Source: Beta vulgaris subsp. vulgaris (taxonomy: Eukaryota > Streptophyta > Magnoliopsida > Caryophyllales > Amaranthaceae). From it: a DNA stretch of 64,000 nt. This document shows, one piece after another, positions 1 through 15,100 of this stretch. The position numbers and the translations under genes are program-made. The number at the start of each line of letters is the position of its first letter. The stretch's first letter is position 1. The notes under the pieces are model-generated. The model saw only the letters and a program-made list of their open reading frames with translations. It ran no database searches and was not told the origin of the DNA. Location of the stretch: positions 44,399,342-44,463,341 of the forward strand of contig NC_079206.1 in the NCBI RefSeq assembly GCF_026745355.1, read 5' to 3'.

Positions 1-3000
1 TGATCCGAAGGAGCATCCAATGCTACTTGCAGAGCCGTCTTCAAATAATCAACAACAAAGAGAAAGGTGAGCTTGTGCTATATATGTGAGCTTGTGCTAT
101 ATATGAACTCCTTATATAGACAATCTCTCTGGGTTAAAAGGACTGTAACTCTTAGAAAAGATTCAAAAGCTAACGAAATGGAAGTTTAATTTGAGTGGAT
201 GGTTGGTATGGAGATAAGGAAGTGAAAAGCAATCAAGACCCTTGTGGTATACATGGTGTTTGGTTAATGGTTCTCTTTTCCATTATAATTCCCTTTTCCC
301 CTTTTTCATTTTTGATCTACCCATCTCTAGTTATGATTTTCTCCCGAGCTTCCTAAATTCCAAAATTTCTCTACACCTTGACCATGACAGCACCACCATA
401 AACACCATCCTAACCCAACCTCCATCACTATCTCTACGAACAACCCCCACCACTCCAGTGACAAACTCACTTGTAGCATGCACATCACCAACCAATCACA
501 ATTCAATTCCCATCACCAACAATCAACCCTAAAGCCCTAATCCCCGCCTACTACGACCTCCAAAACCCACCACAACCCACAAAAATTGAGCCTTAACCCC
601 TAATAAGAATTCCAAGCGCACATAAGAACCCCATAATTGACCTTCAACCCCACAGGCCCCACCACAATTTCGACCTACAATTCCCACTACAACTGACTAA
701 TATTGAGCCGTAGCCCCTAATAACAACTCCAAACACGCATAAGAACCCCATAATTGACCTTCAACCCCCACTACAAAATCGACCTCCCATTCTCGCCACA
801 ACCGACGAATATTGAGCCTTAACCCGAAATAACAACTACAAATGCACATAAAAACCCCGTAATTAAGCTAACCACCATCGACACCAAATCCCACTTACTA
901 CACACCGAAAAGCAGAGTCTACCACCACCACCTCAATTATCATGAAAAAAGAAGAGAAGATTTTATTGAAGATTGAGAGAGATCATACAAAGCTACCATT
1001 AGAGCATGAGATTTGGTTTTTGATGATTGAATTCGACCACTAGAGCTACCGATCTAGAGCTTTTAGATCACCACATGTCTTTTTTTACAGTCTGCGAGTG
1101 GAAAATACACGAGCAATGACTAGTGATGGTGGTGGGAGAAGAGCTTGATGTAAGAGGTGTAGGAACTTGTGGGGATGGAGAAAAAGAGACTATATAAGAG
1201 AAGTAGTTATCATGTGGTATCTTGCTAGAATTGTCTCAATGGTTATTTTTGAAATGTCAAACTCTTTATAATTTTTATTGATGTGTATAGTATTATTATT
1301 ATCATTCTCTTTGTGGCTCTTGCTATTTCAATATAATTAAATATATTTTTGCTTCATTTTTCACTACATTTCTCTTTTAAAAATTGTATTTTGTTGGTCT
1401 TCGGGAAAGAATGTCCCTGTTGGCTCCTTTTATGCTAGGGTTAAGGTTGCACATACTTTGACCTCCCTATGCCCTATCATTGGCAGGATCATGAGATCCA
1501 TACATGCTTGCTGTTGTAGTCCTCTATGAGTGCAATTGAAAAACTTGAGAATGCTTGTGATAAGCATACTATAATCTCTTTCTGCTTGGAATTTTTTTGG
1601 CTGAAACTCACTTGCGGCTTTCCAGTATTTCAAATGCCAAATTCTAATGAGATATGCATTTTACAGGGCAGCAGAGCTGATGTTTGAAAAATACAAAGTG
1701 CCAGCTTTATTTTTGGCCAAGAATGCAGTATGCTTCTTTTTCATCATACACCTAGTACTGATGTATAGTTGACCTGTGAATTCTTTGTGCTTTCTGACCT
1801 TGTTTGTTGGACTGTATTATCTTCAATACCAGGTTCTTACCTCATTTGCATCAGGCCGAGCAACCTCTCTAGTAGTTGACAGGTAGGAGTTTGCAAGTAG
1901 TTCCATTAAAGCTTTCTTGTTGGTTTCTGGGGTTGTGAAAAAGGATTTTTTTTTATTATAAAAAGTTAATCTTTTACATCGCTTCAGTTGACACTGTAGT
2001 ACAGCTTATAAGTTATAACAGTGAACTGCTGACCTTTGCAGCGGAGGAGGTTCAACCACTGTTGCCCCTGTACATGATGGTTATGTGCTTCAAAAGGTAA
2101 GCCTTGGTTTTTCCATTTTAGTGTAGTTGTTTTCTTGGCTGTTAATTGAGGTAGTAAGAACTCTTACATAGTTTACACTAAAGGTTTTCACTTTCATAAA
2201 CATGAAAAGTAAGCAAATCCACTTCCACTGCTACTGCTTGTTGCATGGACCTATTTTGCGCAAAAATGGAAACAGAGAAATGGGGGAAACAAGAAAATAC
2301 AATTTCCAAACAACTAGGAAACTATGATGAATAATTTTGTCTGGAAAACAAATCTGAAGTTTTTGATCTCCGACTATAATGTATAAATGAAGAAGATTTG
2401 AGAGACCATATTTATTATCAAAGAGACCATTATATGAAAAGATAACTTTGAGACTTGTAAGAAATACAAAGGGAAGAACTCGTTGGTCATCTAATGAAGG
2501 GGTTTTCCCCTGAGTTTCCAAGTCCGTTGATTCAGAAGGCACGCATATCTATTTACAAGTTCCATTTTTCTGTATACATTTTGGTGTTCTAAACAATTAT
2601 TATCAGTACAAACATTTGAAGCATGAGATGGTGCTTGAGTACTGAAGTTTTCTGCTGTATCTGTTATATGTTTCCCTGATATTTTATCCTCGTTCACATT
2701 GTAGGCAGTCTTGTCTTCACCAATTGGGGGAGACTTTCTCACTGATTGCTTGACAAAAAGCTTGGAGAGCAAAGGCATCATTGTAAGATTCAAGGAACGA
2801 CTTTTGTGGCCTTGTATGATTTGAGCATGTCTCATATGATTTTTGTATCCTATGTAACAGATAAGGCCTAGGTATTCGTTTAAAAGAAAAGAGATACGTC
2901 CTGGAGAATTTCAGGTATTCTAACTGCTTGACCTCCCCTTCCCAGCCTTAGATGGATGTATACTTATGTAGATGTTATTGCTGTTGTTGGTTAAGTGCAT

Positions 3001-6000
3001 TGTGTGACTTAATGTACTCTGTCATTATCTTTAAAATTTTGCTACCACTGTGCGTCTATTGCATGTTGAATTAGCTTGACTTTTAGGCATTTAGCTGAAA
3101 AATGATCTGCACTTATTTTATATGTTACATGTACTACTGTACATTATTTGAATTTTAGAATCTGTGAGTATTCTATATAGCACAGATACAGAAACCTGTC
3201 TTTATAAGTTGGGAGGGGACCTTTGATTTTATGTAGGCTGAACTTGAATTAGTATTGCATTGAAAGAGCCTTTTGCCTTGTTTACGAATTTCTTTTCACA
3301 TGAGAGGTTAACAAGAACTAAGATCTTCAGTTGAAGGTTAACTAATAATTTTGGCAACTTAGCCCCCTAGTCAAGCAAATCAGAATGTCAAAAAAAAAAA
3401 GAAAATCAAAGACAAAGGTGCATGTACAAAATTATGGTGCTCAAGGCTAACAGTATGGCTCCGTTTGGTAGCGCATAAAACGTTCTCCCGGAAAACTGTT
3501 TTTCCCTATTTTCAGTTTTACATTGTATCCTTCTTGCCAACACCTCTAAATCAATAGGAGGGCGCCCGCCTCCTCTTCAGACGAGCCTGGTGGTTGTTCG
3601 GTTTCCGCTTTTTGGGGCGGGAGTACTTGGTCGTTGGGGTTTCCTTTTCTTCAACCAATTCGGCTATAGGCAGAGGTCGAAAAAAAGATTGAGGGGTTTC
3701 GTTATACTTGATGAAATATTTCCAGTTTTTTCCTGAAACTTTTCTTTCCTTGGTTCTCCACTATCCCATTAGAAAAGGGATGGAGGTGGATTCCGAAAAT
3801 AAAAGAGAAAGTTGAAGGCCGCCAATAATTCAGATTATTGTTCTTTTTTTTTAAAATAGAGGTTACACGTTAAAGTTGTGTATATGGGTTGTAAGTACTG
3901 ATACATATATGTTACCATCAAAAATTAATATTACTTAGACAACTCGATTTGAATTTAACTTGAAATACGTAGATTAGGTTTTGGATTTTTCGACTCAACT
4001 AATTAAATGGACATTTCCAAAATAATTCTTAGTAGTGTTTTGACTTTGTTCAATCTCTTCTTGGTACCTGTAATGTTAGTGTCCAATAAGCTAACAACGC
4101 GTATGTAAAGAATTCAAAAGTAGTCACCATGGGATTAAAACTCGATCGTTCCATTACGTAACGGCCGTTCTATAACAAATTTGGAAGTTGCCATTCGGAG
4201 AATCCTGTTATAAACGCCGCAACATAAATCATGTCCGTCTCACCTCATTGTCCGTTATGTAATAGTGACTCGCCGCGTTAGAACGTTCATTTTACGTCCG
4301 TTCTTTTGACAGAATTGACGAAAAAAAGCATAAATAGTAAGAAAGAAGACAACATACACACACTCAAGAAGGGAGAATAATATAGTAGGGACATTTAAGT
4401 TTGGATGTTTATGAGTTGTCATATTTTACGAGGAAGAAATACTTCTTAAAGTATAAATTTGTAAATATGACGTTAAATCCCTTATATTTGAATTTTTTGA
4501 AAAAATTCAAGTTGCGTTAGCCGCGATCTATTCCGTACATCTGATATACGTGATAACGCGAATGTTGCCACGATTTATTTCTATGGTAGTCAGACTCATT
4601 CTAATGATTTATATGTTGGAAACCGACAAGAAAAAACTATATCACCTTTTCTAGTTTCCATAATTTTGTCTTTCATTTCCGAAAGAGGCCAGAAGGGTCA
4701 ACTGACAACAGAAAATGATGAAGAACAGGCATAAAGCTAATACTTCATTTGTTTTTTGAATTGTGCTATATTGACTGTTGACACTAAATATTCCACTTTG
4801 ACCATCATGTATTATCTATACATGAGTAAGAACAACCTTCTATGATTTTTAACTTATACATAATTTGATTTGTTAACACGCTTTGGCAAACGTGCCAAGT
4901 CCTTTGGGGAAACTTTTAGAAAAATGGGGAAGTCTCTAAGAAATGTGATCCCATTCTCACACTCAACTCTGTCATTAAAATGTCTGCATCTTGAAGAAAA
5001 AAGTTGTTGCTCTAAGCCATCAAATACAATGAGGTTGAGGGTAAATTTCTAAAGCACAAATGTTACACTCTGAGGTGGTTGTGAATGTTGTTTGACTTCA
5101 TTTTGCGTACTTTTTCTTTATTTATATCATTATATGAGGATTGGGCAATTTTTTCTTTTATTATCTGCCTGATTTATATTGACTACTTTCTCTTCATTGT
5201 GGAACCTCGTAGACTGTTGATCTTGATTTTCCCAATACGTCAGAAAGTTATAGGCTCTACTGTCAGGTATGTTTAAGTTGCTTCTTTTTTGATATTTAGT
5301 TTGATTTCCATTTCTAATACTTCTAAAAATTGTTGTTTCATAGAGGGTTATTGCCAGTGACATTAAAGATTGTGTGTGTCGAGCACCTGATACACCATAC
5401 GATGGTTCGTATTCTTTCCAATCTCTCCTTTATTTTTCTATTTTTCTGTCATTCTATTTTTCATCAGTGTCTTTTTGGATTAGGTATAATTTTGATTTGA
5501 TTTGTGATAGCTTGCTTGCTATATTTATTTTTAATTCTTCGTCCTAAGTCCTAACTTGGTGTGCATTCTGGACTGTGGTTCCCTTTGTTTGTAAAGCTTT
5601 GCAAGACGATAGCATGTGTTGTTACATGGAACATAGCATGTGTTACATGGAATATAGGAATAAGCAGATTGTTATGTCTTGTCAGTTTTTTGGGTGCATC
5701 CACTTTGTTTGGGTTTACAATTCAGTGCCTGCTGTTTTTCTGATGAGTGTTCAGTCGCTGGCTGATAGTGGTGTTACATAACTTTTTTTTTTTAGTGAGC
5801 AGTCAATATTATACTATTAGAAAGGCACCAAGGGGGTGTCACCCACATACAAAAGAAGGGCAAGGACAGATTAGAAGCTTAGGCCCTCGAGCTATTGTAA
5901 AGTAGTTTATGCACAAAATAAAGTGGAGTATGTTACTTGTACTTTTCATTTGACATGAAGTATTCATATTAATTTATTGACGCTACAACATGGTATAAAC

Positions 6001-9000
6001 ACTTTACATTTCATTTTGGACCAAACACATGAACTCATAAAATAGCTGAAAATTTGACTCCTGGCCATGTTGAAACACGAGCTGTTGAGTTTGATTAATA
6101 TAGAGTGACTTCTTACAATCAAAAGGTAATGACATGTCTTGTACATGAGGCATATAATAATATGCTCACCTAAGTCTTGTCTTAGAAGTTTAACAAATAC
6201 CATTACTGAAGATTTCTCAAAGTATTTATGAAGTTATTCTCAAGTAGTAATGGTCATTCCTCAGCAATTCGTTCTCAGGTGGCGCTCAAAAGCTAATACT
6301 TGACCCCAGTCATAACCGTCAAAGATTGGAACTTGCAACGATGAGGGGAAGGTATACCCTTAAAATCCTTTGGCTTCTTTCTAAGTGAACCACCAAAGCG
6401 CCAATTGTACCATTTTTCACGCTTCAGTGAGCCAACCTTTTAATGCTCTCTTCATTCCAACATTCAGACAACAAGGGTTAACCCATCCCAAACAAGTGCC
6501 AAAGAGGTAGAACCCATGAGAGTATTGGATGATCAACATGTTCTTCCTCCTTAAGGCACAACTCGCAACAACTTGTAATGAAAAAGTGCCTTCGCTTAGG
6601 AACATCCTCAGCTGGGATCATTGCTCAGACCGCCTTCCAAGCACAAGAATGCTTTAGTAGGAGCTTTCATCTTCCAAATATAAAGAGCAGAGAAGACTAT
6701 GTACACATTCCTTGCCAGGAAGTTGTAAAGCTCTTCACAGGAAAAGAAAATAAAAGCCACTCTTCCCATGTTGCCAACTCATGTTGCTGTTTTTGTTAGT
6801 TCTGGAGTATTTTTCTTGATTGCTGCTTCCATTCTTACCTTTATTTTAGTTTTTTTAACGTGAGGGGTAAAAAAGAAGATTGACAGCCATCTGCTTGGAT
6901 TAAGCGTGATTTCTATGTTATTTGTACTCTTCATTTGACGTGAAGTATTCATATTAAATTATTGACTCTACAATATGGTATAAACACTTTACATTTCATT
7001 TTGGACCAAACACATGAACTTATTTCATAAATTAGCTGAGTTTGACACTTGGCCATATTGAAACACGAGCAATTAAGTTTGATTAATATAGAGTGACTTG
7101 GCACAATTAAAAGGTAATGACATGTTTCGTGCATGAGGCATATAATAATATGCTCACATAAATCTTGTTGTATAATTTTAACAAATACCATTAGTGAAGA
7201 TTTCTCAAAGTATTTAGGAAGTTATTCTCAAGTAGTAATTGTCATACTTAAGCAAGTGCTTGTTACATATCAATCATCACTTGCTGTAAACATATTCGTC
7301 TTGTCGGAGTTACTCGTTCCATTCATTACTATTTCTTCTTGAACGGACATTTGTTTATCGATCTAATTAGTAACTTGAAACACCAATGCATTTTATCTCT
7401 TAAGATAATGCACATTTTATGTCATTTGAATATCAATACGTTGACAAATGTGTACATTATCTTAAAGAATTTCTTGTAAACAACAGTAAGTAGTTTCATT
7501 ATATATTGTTTTTATAGATGGTTTCTAGTGCCATCTAGGGTTATAGATACTTCATGGTCCCTAAATAGTAGGTGACATTTTTATTACAGGCCATTTCAAA
7601 AGAATAGGCCACTTTCTAAAAATAATCATCATTTAAACATTCCCATACTACCCTCAATGATACCCTTGAATAACAACCTAAAGACAAACAATTTCAGTGT
7701 AGTGAAGATGTAAAAATTTGATTACTGAAGGAGTATATTCTTTGTAGCTAATTGATTTTTTTAACACTTTTCGTCCTTTCGCATGGCTGTGATTGTCCTA
7801 GACCCTGTGCTGCATAATTTTGAGTGTTGTCTTTGCACTTTATATTTAGCTATCACTGCACCGAAAGTCTTTTGGTGGGTATGTCTCTTATATTATTGTT
7901 TTTTTTTTTACAGAAAGTGCATACTCAAATATTCCTATGACACCATATGAGCTTCCTGATGGACAGTAAGTTGTTAGCAATCTGTTACTAAGTCATGTCA
8001 TTCATCATTACTTTCTGCTGAAGATTACCTTCCACATAAACTTAAATCTTCTCTCTTTGCTTTTATTTTCATAATTTCATTATATATTTGCATGAACTAC
8101 GAAAATATACTCTGACAAGACAGATAATCTGACAATTTGTTAGCTTGCTGTAATAAATTGTGCTATTTAAGAATAGGCAATCCCCCAGAGTCCCCACTAT
8201 AAAGTCTAATTTTCAAAGGATTATAAGTGTAATAATTACATAATCGATGGGCCTATAGTCAAGTAGCCTCTTTTATTAATTTATTTATTTTTGATTGCGG
8301 TCCAGCTTTCAAGTATATTTCTCAGGAATTATATGGGCTAGCAAACCAATGAACCTCAAGTGCCTAGTTCAATCGTGGAATTTTGTAACAGAAATACTGC
8401 CATCATGCAGCAGGGTCAGGGTTACCTAATTCGCCCCTACCCCCCACGAATCATGTTTTGATTCGTCCGTTCCGAAACGCGATTCGTTTGCACACCAAAT
8501 CGGTGGGGAACGCGATTCCGATCGACAAAACCGGCGTTCCAAATGGTGGGTAGAGATTTCGAAATTTAGGGTATGAATAAACCCTAATTTTGTTAATTGA
8601 AGGGGAAATATAAAAAATTTTGTGCTGTAATTATGGGGCTTTTGATAGGAATTTGAAATCGAGTGGATTGAAGTGTTTTTGAAGCAACCCAAATACACAA
8701 TACATTCTAGGTTTCAATTTCGAAAATCCCAGTTTCTCTCTTAACTCACCTGCTTAAAGTGCGAAGTCTTGGGATTCTTTATCGCGTCGCCGCCTCTTTG
8801 CCCGCCGGTCACCGGTCTTCTCGACGGTCGTTTTATTCTCCTTCGCAATTCAAAATTTCGAAGCAACTCAGCTTTTTCTTCTCTCTCATCTTCATCTTTT
8901 GGTAAATGGTACTGTACTCTCTGGTTTACATTTTTGTTTTGAACGTGGGGAAGGGGAAGGGGAAGGGGAAGGGGAAGGGTTAAAAACTTTAAATGACACG

Positions 9001-9159
9001 TGAAAGTGAAAGTACAGGCTTACAGCTGTCCAACAGATTATTTTTTTAAAAAAATATGAAGTTGTATGACTTGTATTCTTTGCACTACTTTTGTACGTCT
9101 TTCTCTGAATTATGTTTTTTTTTCTTTTCTCTCTCTTTTCTCTTTCTTTTTACTAAATC

Positions 9160-9196
<37 letters not shown>

Positions 9197-12100
9197 ATTT
9201 TAATTTTTATCACATAATTAGTGCGTATTATGTTCCATCGAATTATGTTCCTAAAATCCGTTCCGAAAAAATTCCCCATTGCGATCCAAATTCTTTCCAC
9301 TAGCGAATCGCGTTCCCGTTCCGCGATCCAAGGCGATCCGCGAATTAGGTAACCCTGAGCAGGGTTTTATAGCGGTTTCCATAATCAGGGCATAATGTTA
9401 ATTTCTGGTCCGTTATGTAAACCTGGTTGGCCATTGGGGTCAGTTACTAAAGCTTTCTATCTATAAAATTATCTTTGACATGTAGGGAAGTTTACAGGCT
9501 TAAATTTTAGCTTTCATAAGCTTCAAAAACTCTTAACTTTTTGTTTAGATAAATGCAGAATTTATGAAAGGAAGAATTATGTGGCTATCTCAGAGAGGGT
9601 GTCTTTCTAATTGGAGAAAGTTAAGAATCTACAGCAATGCCCAATTAGTGGGCTTCCCTTGCCATGAAACTAATGCAGAAAAGGATAAGGAAATTTCATA
9701 CACAATGTGGCATAGTCTTCTCCTAATTCCAAACAGAGTAGATGTCAATTATCTGCATGCTGTCTGCTATAGTGGCAGAACAAATCCACGTCAAACAAGA
9801 ACCTATAGAATCTTTCGATGAAATTGTTGTGCAAGCTCTCTACAAAGGAACAAACATGTAAAAGTTACAAGCACATGCACCTGAGGAGAGAAACCTGTCT
9901 GGCCTTTTCACTTAAAAGATGAAGCATATCGCTGTTCTCAACTTCTCTCGACCTTGGCTGAAATTGAAGGCTTTCACCTCTGCGCAGAGCCTTTCTAGAA
10001 AAGAATGCCTGTTTTCACGAGTAATTCCTCCATTCTTTACTAATCACTACATTTGCCATCTAAAAGTTCACTATCAATCATTATATACCCAACTTTAGTA
10101 ACTCTCCCCTCTTTACATATCAACTTTCACATGGTATTGGGGGCCACATGTCTCTACTTTTTCCAGTGCCTTAAAATGTGTCCCAAGCCATTTCTGTTGA
10201 TTAATAAATGGAGGAAGTATAATCTTAATTTTTCTTCATAGGCTCAGTGCAAGTGCTGAATAGTGGCTAGGAGATTTATTAATTAGAGTTTCAATCCATT
10301 GTGCAAGATAAAAACATAAGTTTTGCGATTGTTCATTTATAAATGACATGAATGCTACAGTACATATTAATCTCAGACCAGATCACATTATGAACAAGTT
10401 CTGTGGCCATCTGTTTGCAAATGTGGCCTGGTTGTGGGTGTAAGAATCCTTTCTCGCCCCTTTAAGCTTTAAGTTGTGTCTTGTGTGCAGCTGGAAGGGG
10501 GTGGGGGGGGGGGGGTCACAAAGGGGGTGGAACAGATTATGTTCCTTCTCTAATGGTTTTATTGACTTTGTTACTTCAAAAAGATGAAGTTTTAGATTCT
10601 TAACAAGAAAAGTTGATAATATATGCAAATTATATCCTTGGTGTTCAAAACTTCATATAAATTTTGCATATAATCTGTTCGGAATTCGGATATCTGGAAT
10701 CTGGACCAGATAACTTTCTAATATTGTAGTAGATAATGATGGAGTTACTCCAAGACAGCCACATGAAGTTAGATGGTTGAACTGTATGGAGCTGACCCAA
10801 CTATCATAAAGATTTACTTATTGAAACCATAAGAAATCCTTAATTTTGAGGGAATGAAACTATGTGACTATTATATCGAGACAGGGAATATTAGTCTATC
10901 ATTTATCTGAAGTATGAACTGACGTATTCTTAGAATATGTAGTGCAAGTCTATTATACCAACAGTCATTTATGCTTTTAGTTTTGACAATATCACAGGAC
11001 GATTGAAATTGGATCAGATAGGTTCAAGACTCCCGATGTCTTATTCAACCCATCATTGGTTCAGGTCAGTTTTATTATATTTGATGCTTTGCTGAACCTT
11101 TAAGCTTCAAGTGCTCATTCATTGCCATTTCAAGACATAAATTTGTTCTGTGAATGATGTTGCTCTTTAGGATGTTCTCTTTAATTTTAACTCTTTGTTG
11201 TTCATGCTCTCATACCTCCTTCTGTGTAAAATGATGATGCTAGAGTGTTAGTTTTCCAATTATAGTGATGTCCCCTTTACTTTTGTCCATGTTGGTGCTA
11301 TGTGAACAAGGTTATTGGAGGAAATGTTCTCTGGGTGTACATACTATACTCTTAGTTCACGAATTAGCTTTATTAGAATTAGGGATAATGCTTTAACTGA
11401 TTTTTTTGCTGTTTGTGTGTGTATTTTGTGCCATCATGATGTCTAATGAGTTATGACTACCCTTGTTTTGATAGAAGAAATAGCTAACTTTTGACATGAT
11501 GTTGTAGCTAACAGTAGTTGGATATTTGATTGCAAAACTTTCTTGTATTTGTTAACGAGTGCTCCCTTTCTAAGGATTCTGCTTCTCTTTAATAACGAGA
11601 AAACGACTTTTTCAGAAGGCAAAGCTACAATTCTTCAGTTCAGTCTAAGCTATCTAAGCTAGAACTTAAGGCCGACCTCTTTTAGATTGGGAATATCTAC
11701 CAGTAAGGCCTTTTCACACTGATTTGTGCCTTGCCTAAATCTTCTTCCTTAGCTACGTGTTGGAAATAAAGCAATGCTTTTTTAAAATTGAGATGGATTG
11801 ATCTTCGCTATCGTGTCTCTTCCTTGTACCAGTTGATGCTGCGGCAGTGCCTAATATGAGTTTGCTCTTGCCGTACAACTTGCCCCTGAAATTGTGAAAC
11901 TAATCTCTAAAAATAGAATAGAAAGACGGAAAAACGTATGCAGTATTAAATTTTCATTGCCCCTTATGTGCCTCTTTTTTGTTAGTTTTTTTTTCCTTGT
12001 CTTTTTCGACTACTGTTTGGGATTCCTCTCTTTTTTCCCCCCTCTTTGGGCCTGTTGGGTTGATTTATGGAATTATGGTAATTTTTTCAAGTAATTTTTG

Positions 12101-15100
12101 ATTTTTTCGCGTCATCAACTTTATATCGATTAATGCGATTTCCTTGCCGTACCCGTTTTTAGAATTTCAGATTTGCGAATTTTTCTTCCCGTCTCCTGCT
12201 CCATATACATTCCTACCGGACTCGTTGCTTCTTTGGTGATTAGGTGAAACCTTTTGGTAAAGGAGCAATCCTAAGGGACTCTCTACCTGCACCACAGTCA
12301 TCCTTGTCTTGTCTGTTTATTGCTTTCCTACTTAATTGAATATCCCCTTGGTCTTGTAATTGGGCAATCCTTCTATTCAATTGCCGTTGACTATTTTCTG
12401 CAATCAGCATGATGACATTGTGTTTTGCTTGATGTTTGTGAACCAAGTTGGTCGCTGGAGATATGGTGTTAGAATTTGCCATATCTTTCCATGTTGAGAC
12501 TTTATCTTATGCTCTATAGGCACTTAACGCGTGATTTATTATGTACTTGTGTGTTGAGCTTTGTATATGTGACCGATTACTAGTTTAGAACTGCAATATG
12601 AAGTTTTTTCTGTTCCTGTGCCACTTGAAAAACAAATATCTTGCAATGAAGCCTCTTTGTTGAGTTTTGCTGAATAAATTAATTTAAGCTTCAAACCAGT
12701 TGCCCTTTTTTCTTTAACAGTTGAATTGTGAGGTTTCGACCATTGTGTCAACTCTTTTCATGAATCCAAGGCACTTCTTTCAAATTGTTGCCAAGGAAAG
12801 TCCCCCTTGCCTCTCAACTCGATCCCGTTTGTATCCGATGAGCTCTCGCTAAGCTTGCCTAAGCTCCTATCCATAACAGACTCACAATCTTGCCCTCAGT
12901 AGGCAAGGGTGTGGGACACGTTTTGACTTTTGAGTATCTTAACATTCAGAGTTTCAGACCGCGAGACAGACAATAGAATTCTTAATTCGTGCTTCTTGAG
13001 GATCAAGTTTGGCTTTGTACTATTGCTGCTAAAGTATTGGTTCTTTTTCTAAAAGGAATTTTTCATTACTAATTCTCCAGTTGCTAGTGTTGATTTTTGG
13101 AGCCAAAACTGATGTTTACACTATATTTTATAGGCTATCTTAATGCTCTTTATAATTTATCTTCAACATGTATTGATGAGCTAGTGGCAATTGTCAGTTC
13201 ATATTCATATGTTTTCTGGCTATTTAACCTGCAGACAATTCCAGGCATGGAGAGTTATGTGGAGACTGCTGCTTCTGCTCGTGGCCTACCTCAGATGGTA
13301 ATATCTTTGACTTGCCTCTTTATTTGATATTTTGGCTATCATGTATCATATTCCTCTGTTTTTTATGTTGCTTCTCTTTCTGGTAATTAAATAGTCTATG
13401 TATTTAGTTGATAACCTAAAAAAATCTTCCATGCGGTCATTAAATTTGCACTATTATACTGGACTTCTCTGAATTGAAAATCACAAGTCCACTTTGATTA
13501 GCTTGCATTGGGAATTTCTCTTAGTTTACTTTTGAAGAATTTCTTAGGATTAAAGCTCTGGCATAGTTGTTGGCTTGTTGCTGTTGTTGCTCAAGTTTGA
13601 TATCAAAACTAAACCAAAGCAAGTTCAAGATCTGCTGTAATATTGCTGCGCAAGTGTAATCTTTTGTCGAAATCTAACTTGATGTTTTTTTTTCAAAGAT
13701 TGTGGCCCAAAGTTTGATAAATTTGCAGAGTTCTAAAAGTTGTATTGCCTGAGTGTTTTTGGAATTGCGCATTTTAACATGTAAAGATCTTTTGTGAAAA
13801 ATACAGGTTGACATGTCCGTCAATGATTTTGGGAAATCTTGAGAATATAAATTGGTAGTAGTAGCTTTGGAACATAGATGAGCATTAACTTTTGTTATTC
13901 TTTAGCTATCGAAAAGAGTTGAAATACTTATTGCTGATTTTAGTTTATTTTATTACATGTTCTATGTTTTGGCCAGGAATGGGGATGGAGTGATAATATC
14001 TTGCAATACGTGGGAAGGCCAGTGCGATCTGGCATATTTTATTCGTTTTAAAATACTCATGGCTTTGGTTCCTGATGCAGGTTATTGAGAGTATTAATAA
14101 GTGTGATGTTGACATCCGAAGAGAGCTTTTCAGTAGCATATTGGTAATTTCTTACTGCTATGCTCTCTTTTTTGGTTTTGATTTTTTCGCACTGAGCTTA
14201 CATCATTGTAGTCTTTCTAAATGTCTTATCCTGCTTGAGAGAGATTAAATTTGTTGTGAATCTGTATTTTTATAAATGAATTTGTGTATGTTAGAAGCAT
14301 GTCAGGAATAAGGCATTAGGCACTTGACAAACACAACCTTAGCGTATAATATATGGCCGGTTAATGCCCTCATTTTCTCCTCAAACCTCGCATGAGAGTG
14401 CTCTTTAACAAACACAACCTTAGCGTCTTTGGATTGCGTACTGAATGTGGAATCTGATGTATGTGTTCTGTTTTAGTTTGCATACGTTAGGATCATAGAG
14501 TGCTATTATCATGTTTTAATGTCATAGCCATATTTAAGATCTTATGTGTTGGTTTAGAGTTTTCCTCTTATCCAGTTGTGAATCTGACTTAGTTTGCCCA
14601 TTTTCTCATCTATCCTGTGATAGTCCCTAAGCGGTTTAATTACAATGAACTAAATGGTTGACCAGACTCAATAAATCCTATCTGCCTATATTTGAGAAAG
14701 TATAGTATTATATGTCTATATCAGCTCCTGACTTGTTTTCTGCGACTACTGTTATATTTGCTCGTGAACGGAAACAACAATACTTGGTGACATTACAATA
14801 TAACTTAAAGGGACATTCAATCTTCATGTGGTTTGATGTGGTGGGCTGGTGGCACACTGGATGGAGCTTCCACCTAAAAAAGTGCCCCTACCTGCTGGGG
14901 CCTGCCAGAATGGGCTTCCAGGCCCAACACTAAACGATTCTAAAATACTAGAATTCTGGTGGGCTTTCCTCAAAAAGTGGTCTTAAGCATCAGAGTTTAT
15001 CATGCATTCAAGCCAGATTAACTTGGACTGAACTCATACTGTATCACTCTTACTGTATCTGGATGCTGACTTTATCACTGCTATGCACACACCCCCCATA

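Noticed and set aside
242..532. 96-codon open frame on the plus strand in the first ARP4 intron
   Set aside because: It lies in an intron and C/A-rich tandem-repeat surroundings, with no recognisable domain.
1425..1505. Sequence like the 3' part of a tRNA-derived SINE ('gggttaaggttgcacata')
   Set aside because: Only one short stretch looks similar; no A and B boxes, tail or target duplication could be seen.
4090..4330. Possible MITE with repeated CGTTA/TAACG words in the intron before exon 7
   Set aside because: No matching terminal repeats and no target duplication found.
12240..12482. Minus-strand frame with a gag-like look ([18 protein letters not shown])
   Set aside because: Too short, no zinc knuckle or adjoining retrotransposon sequence; similarity is only in style.
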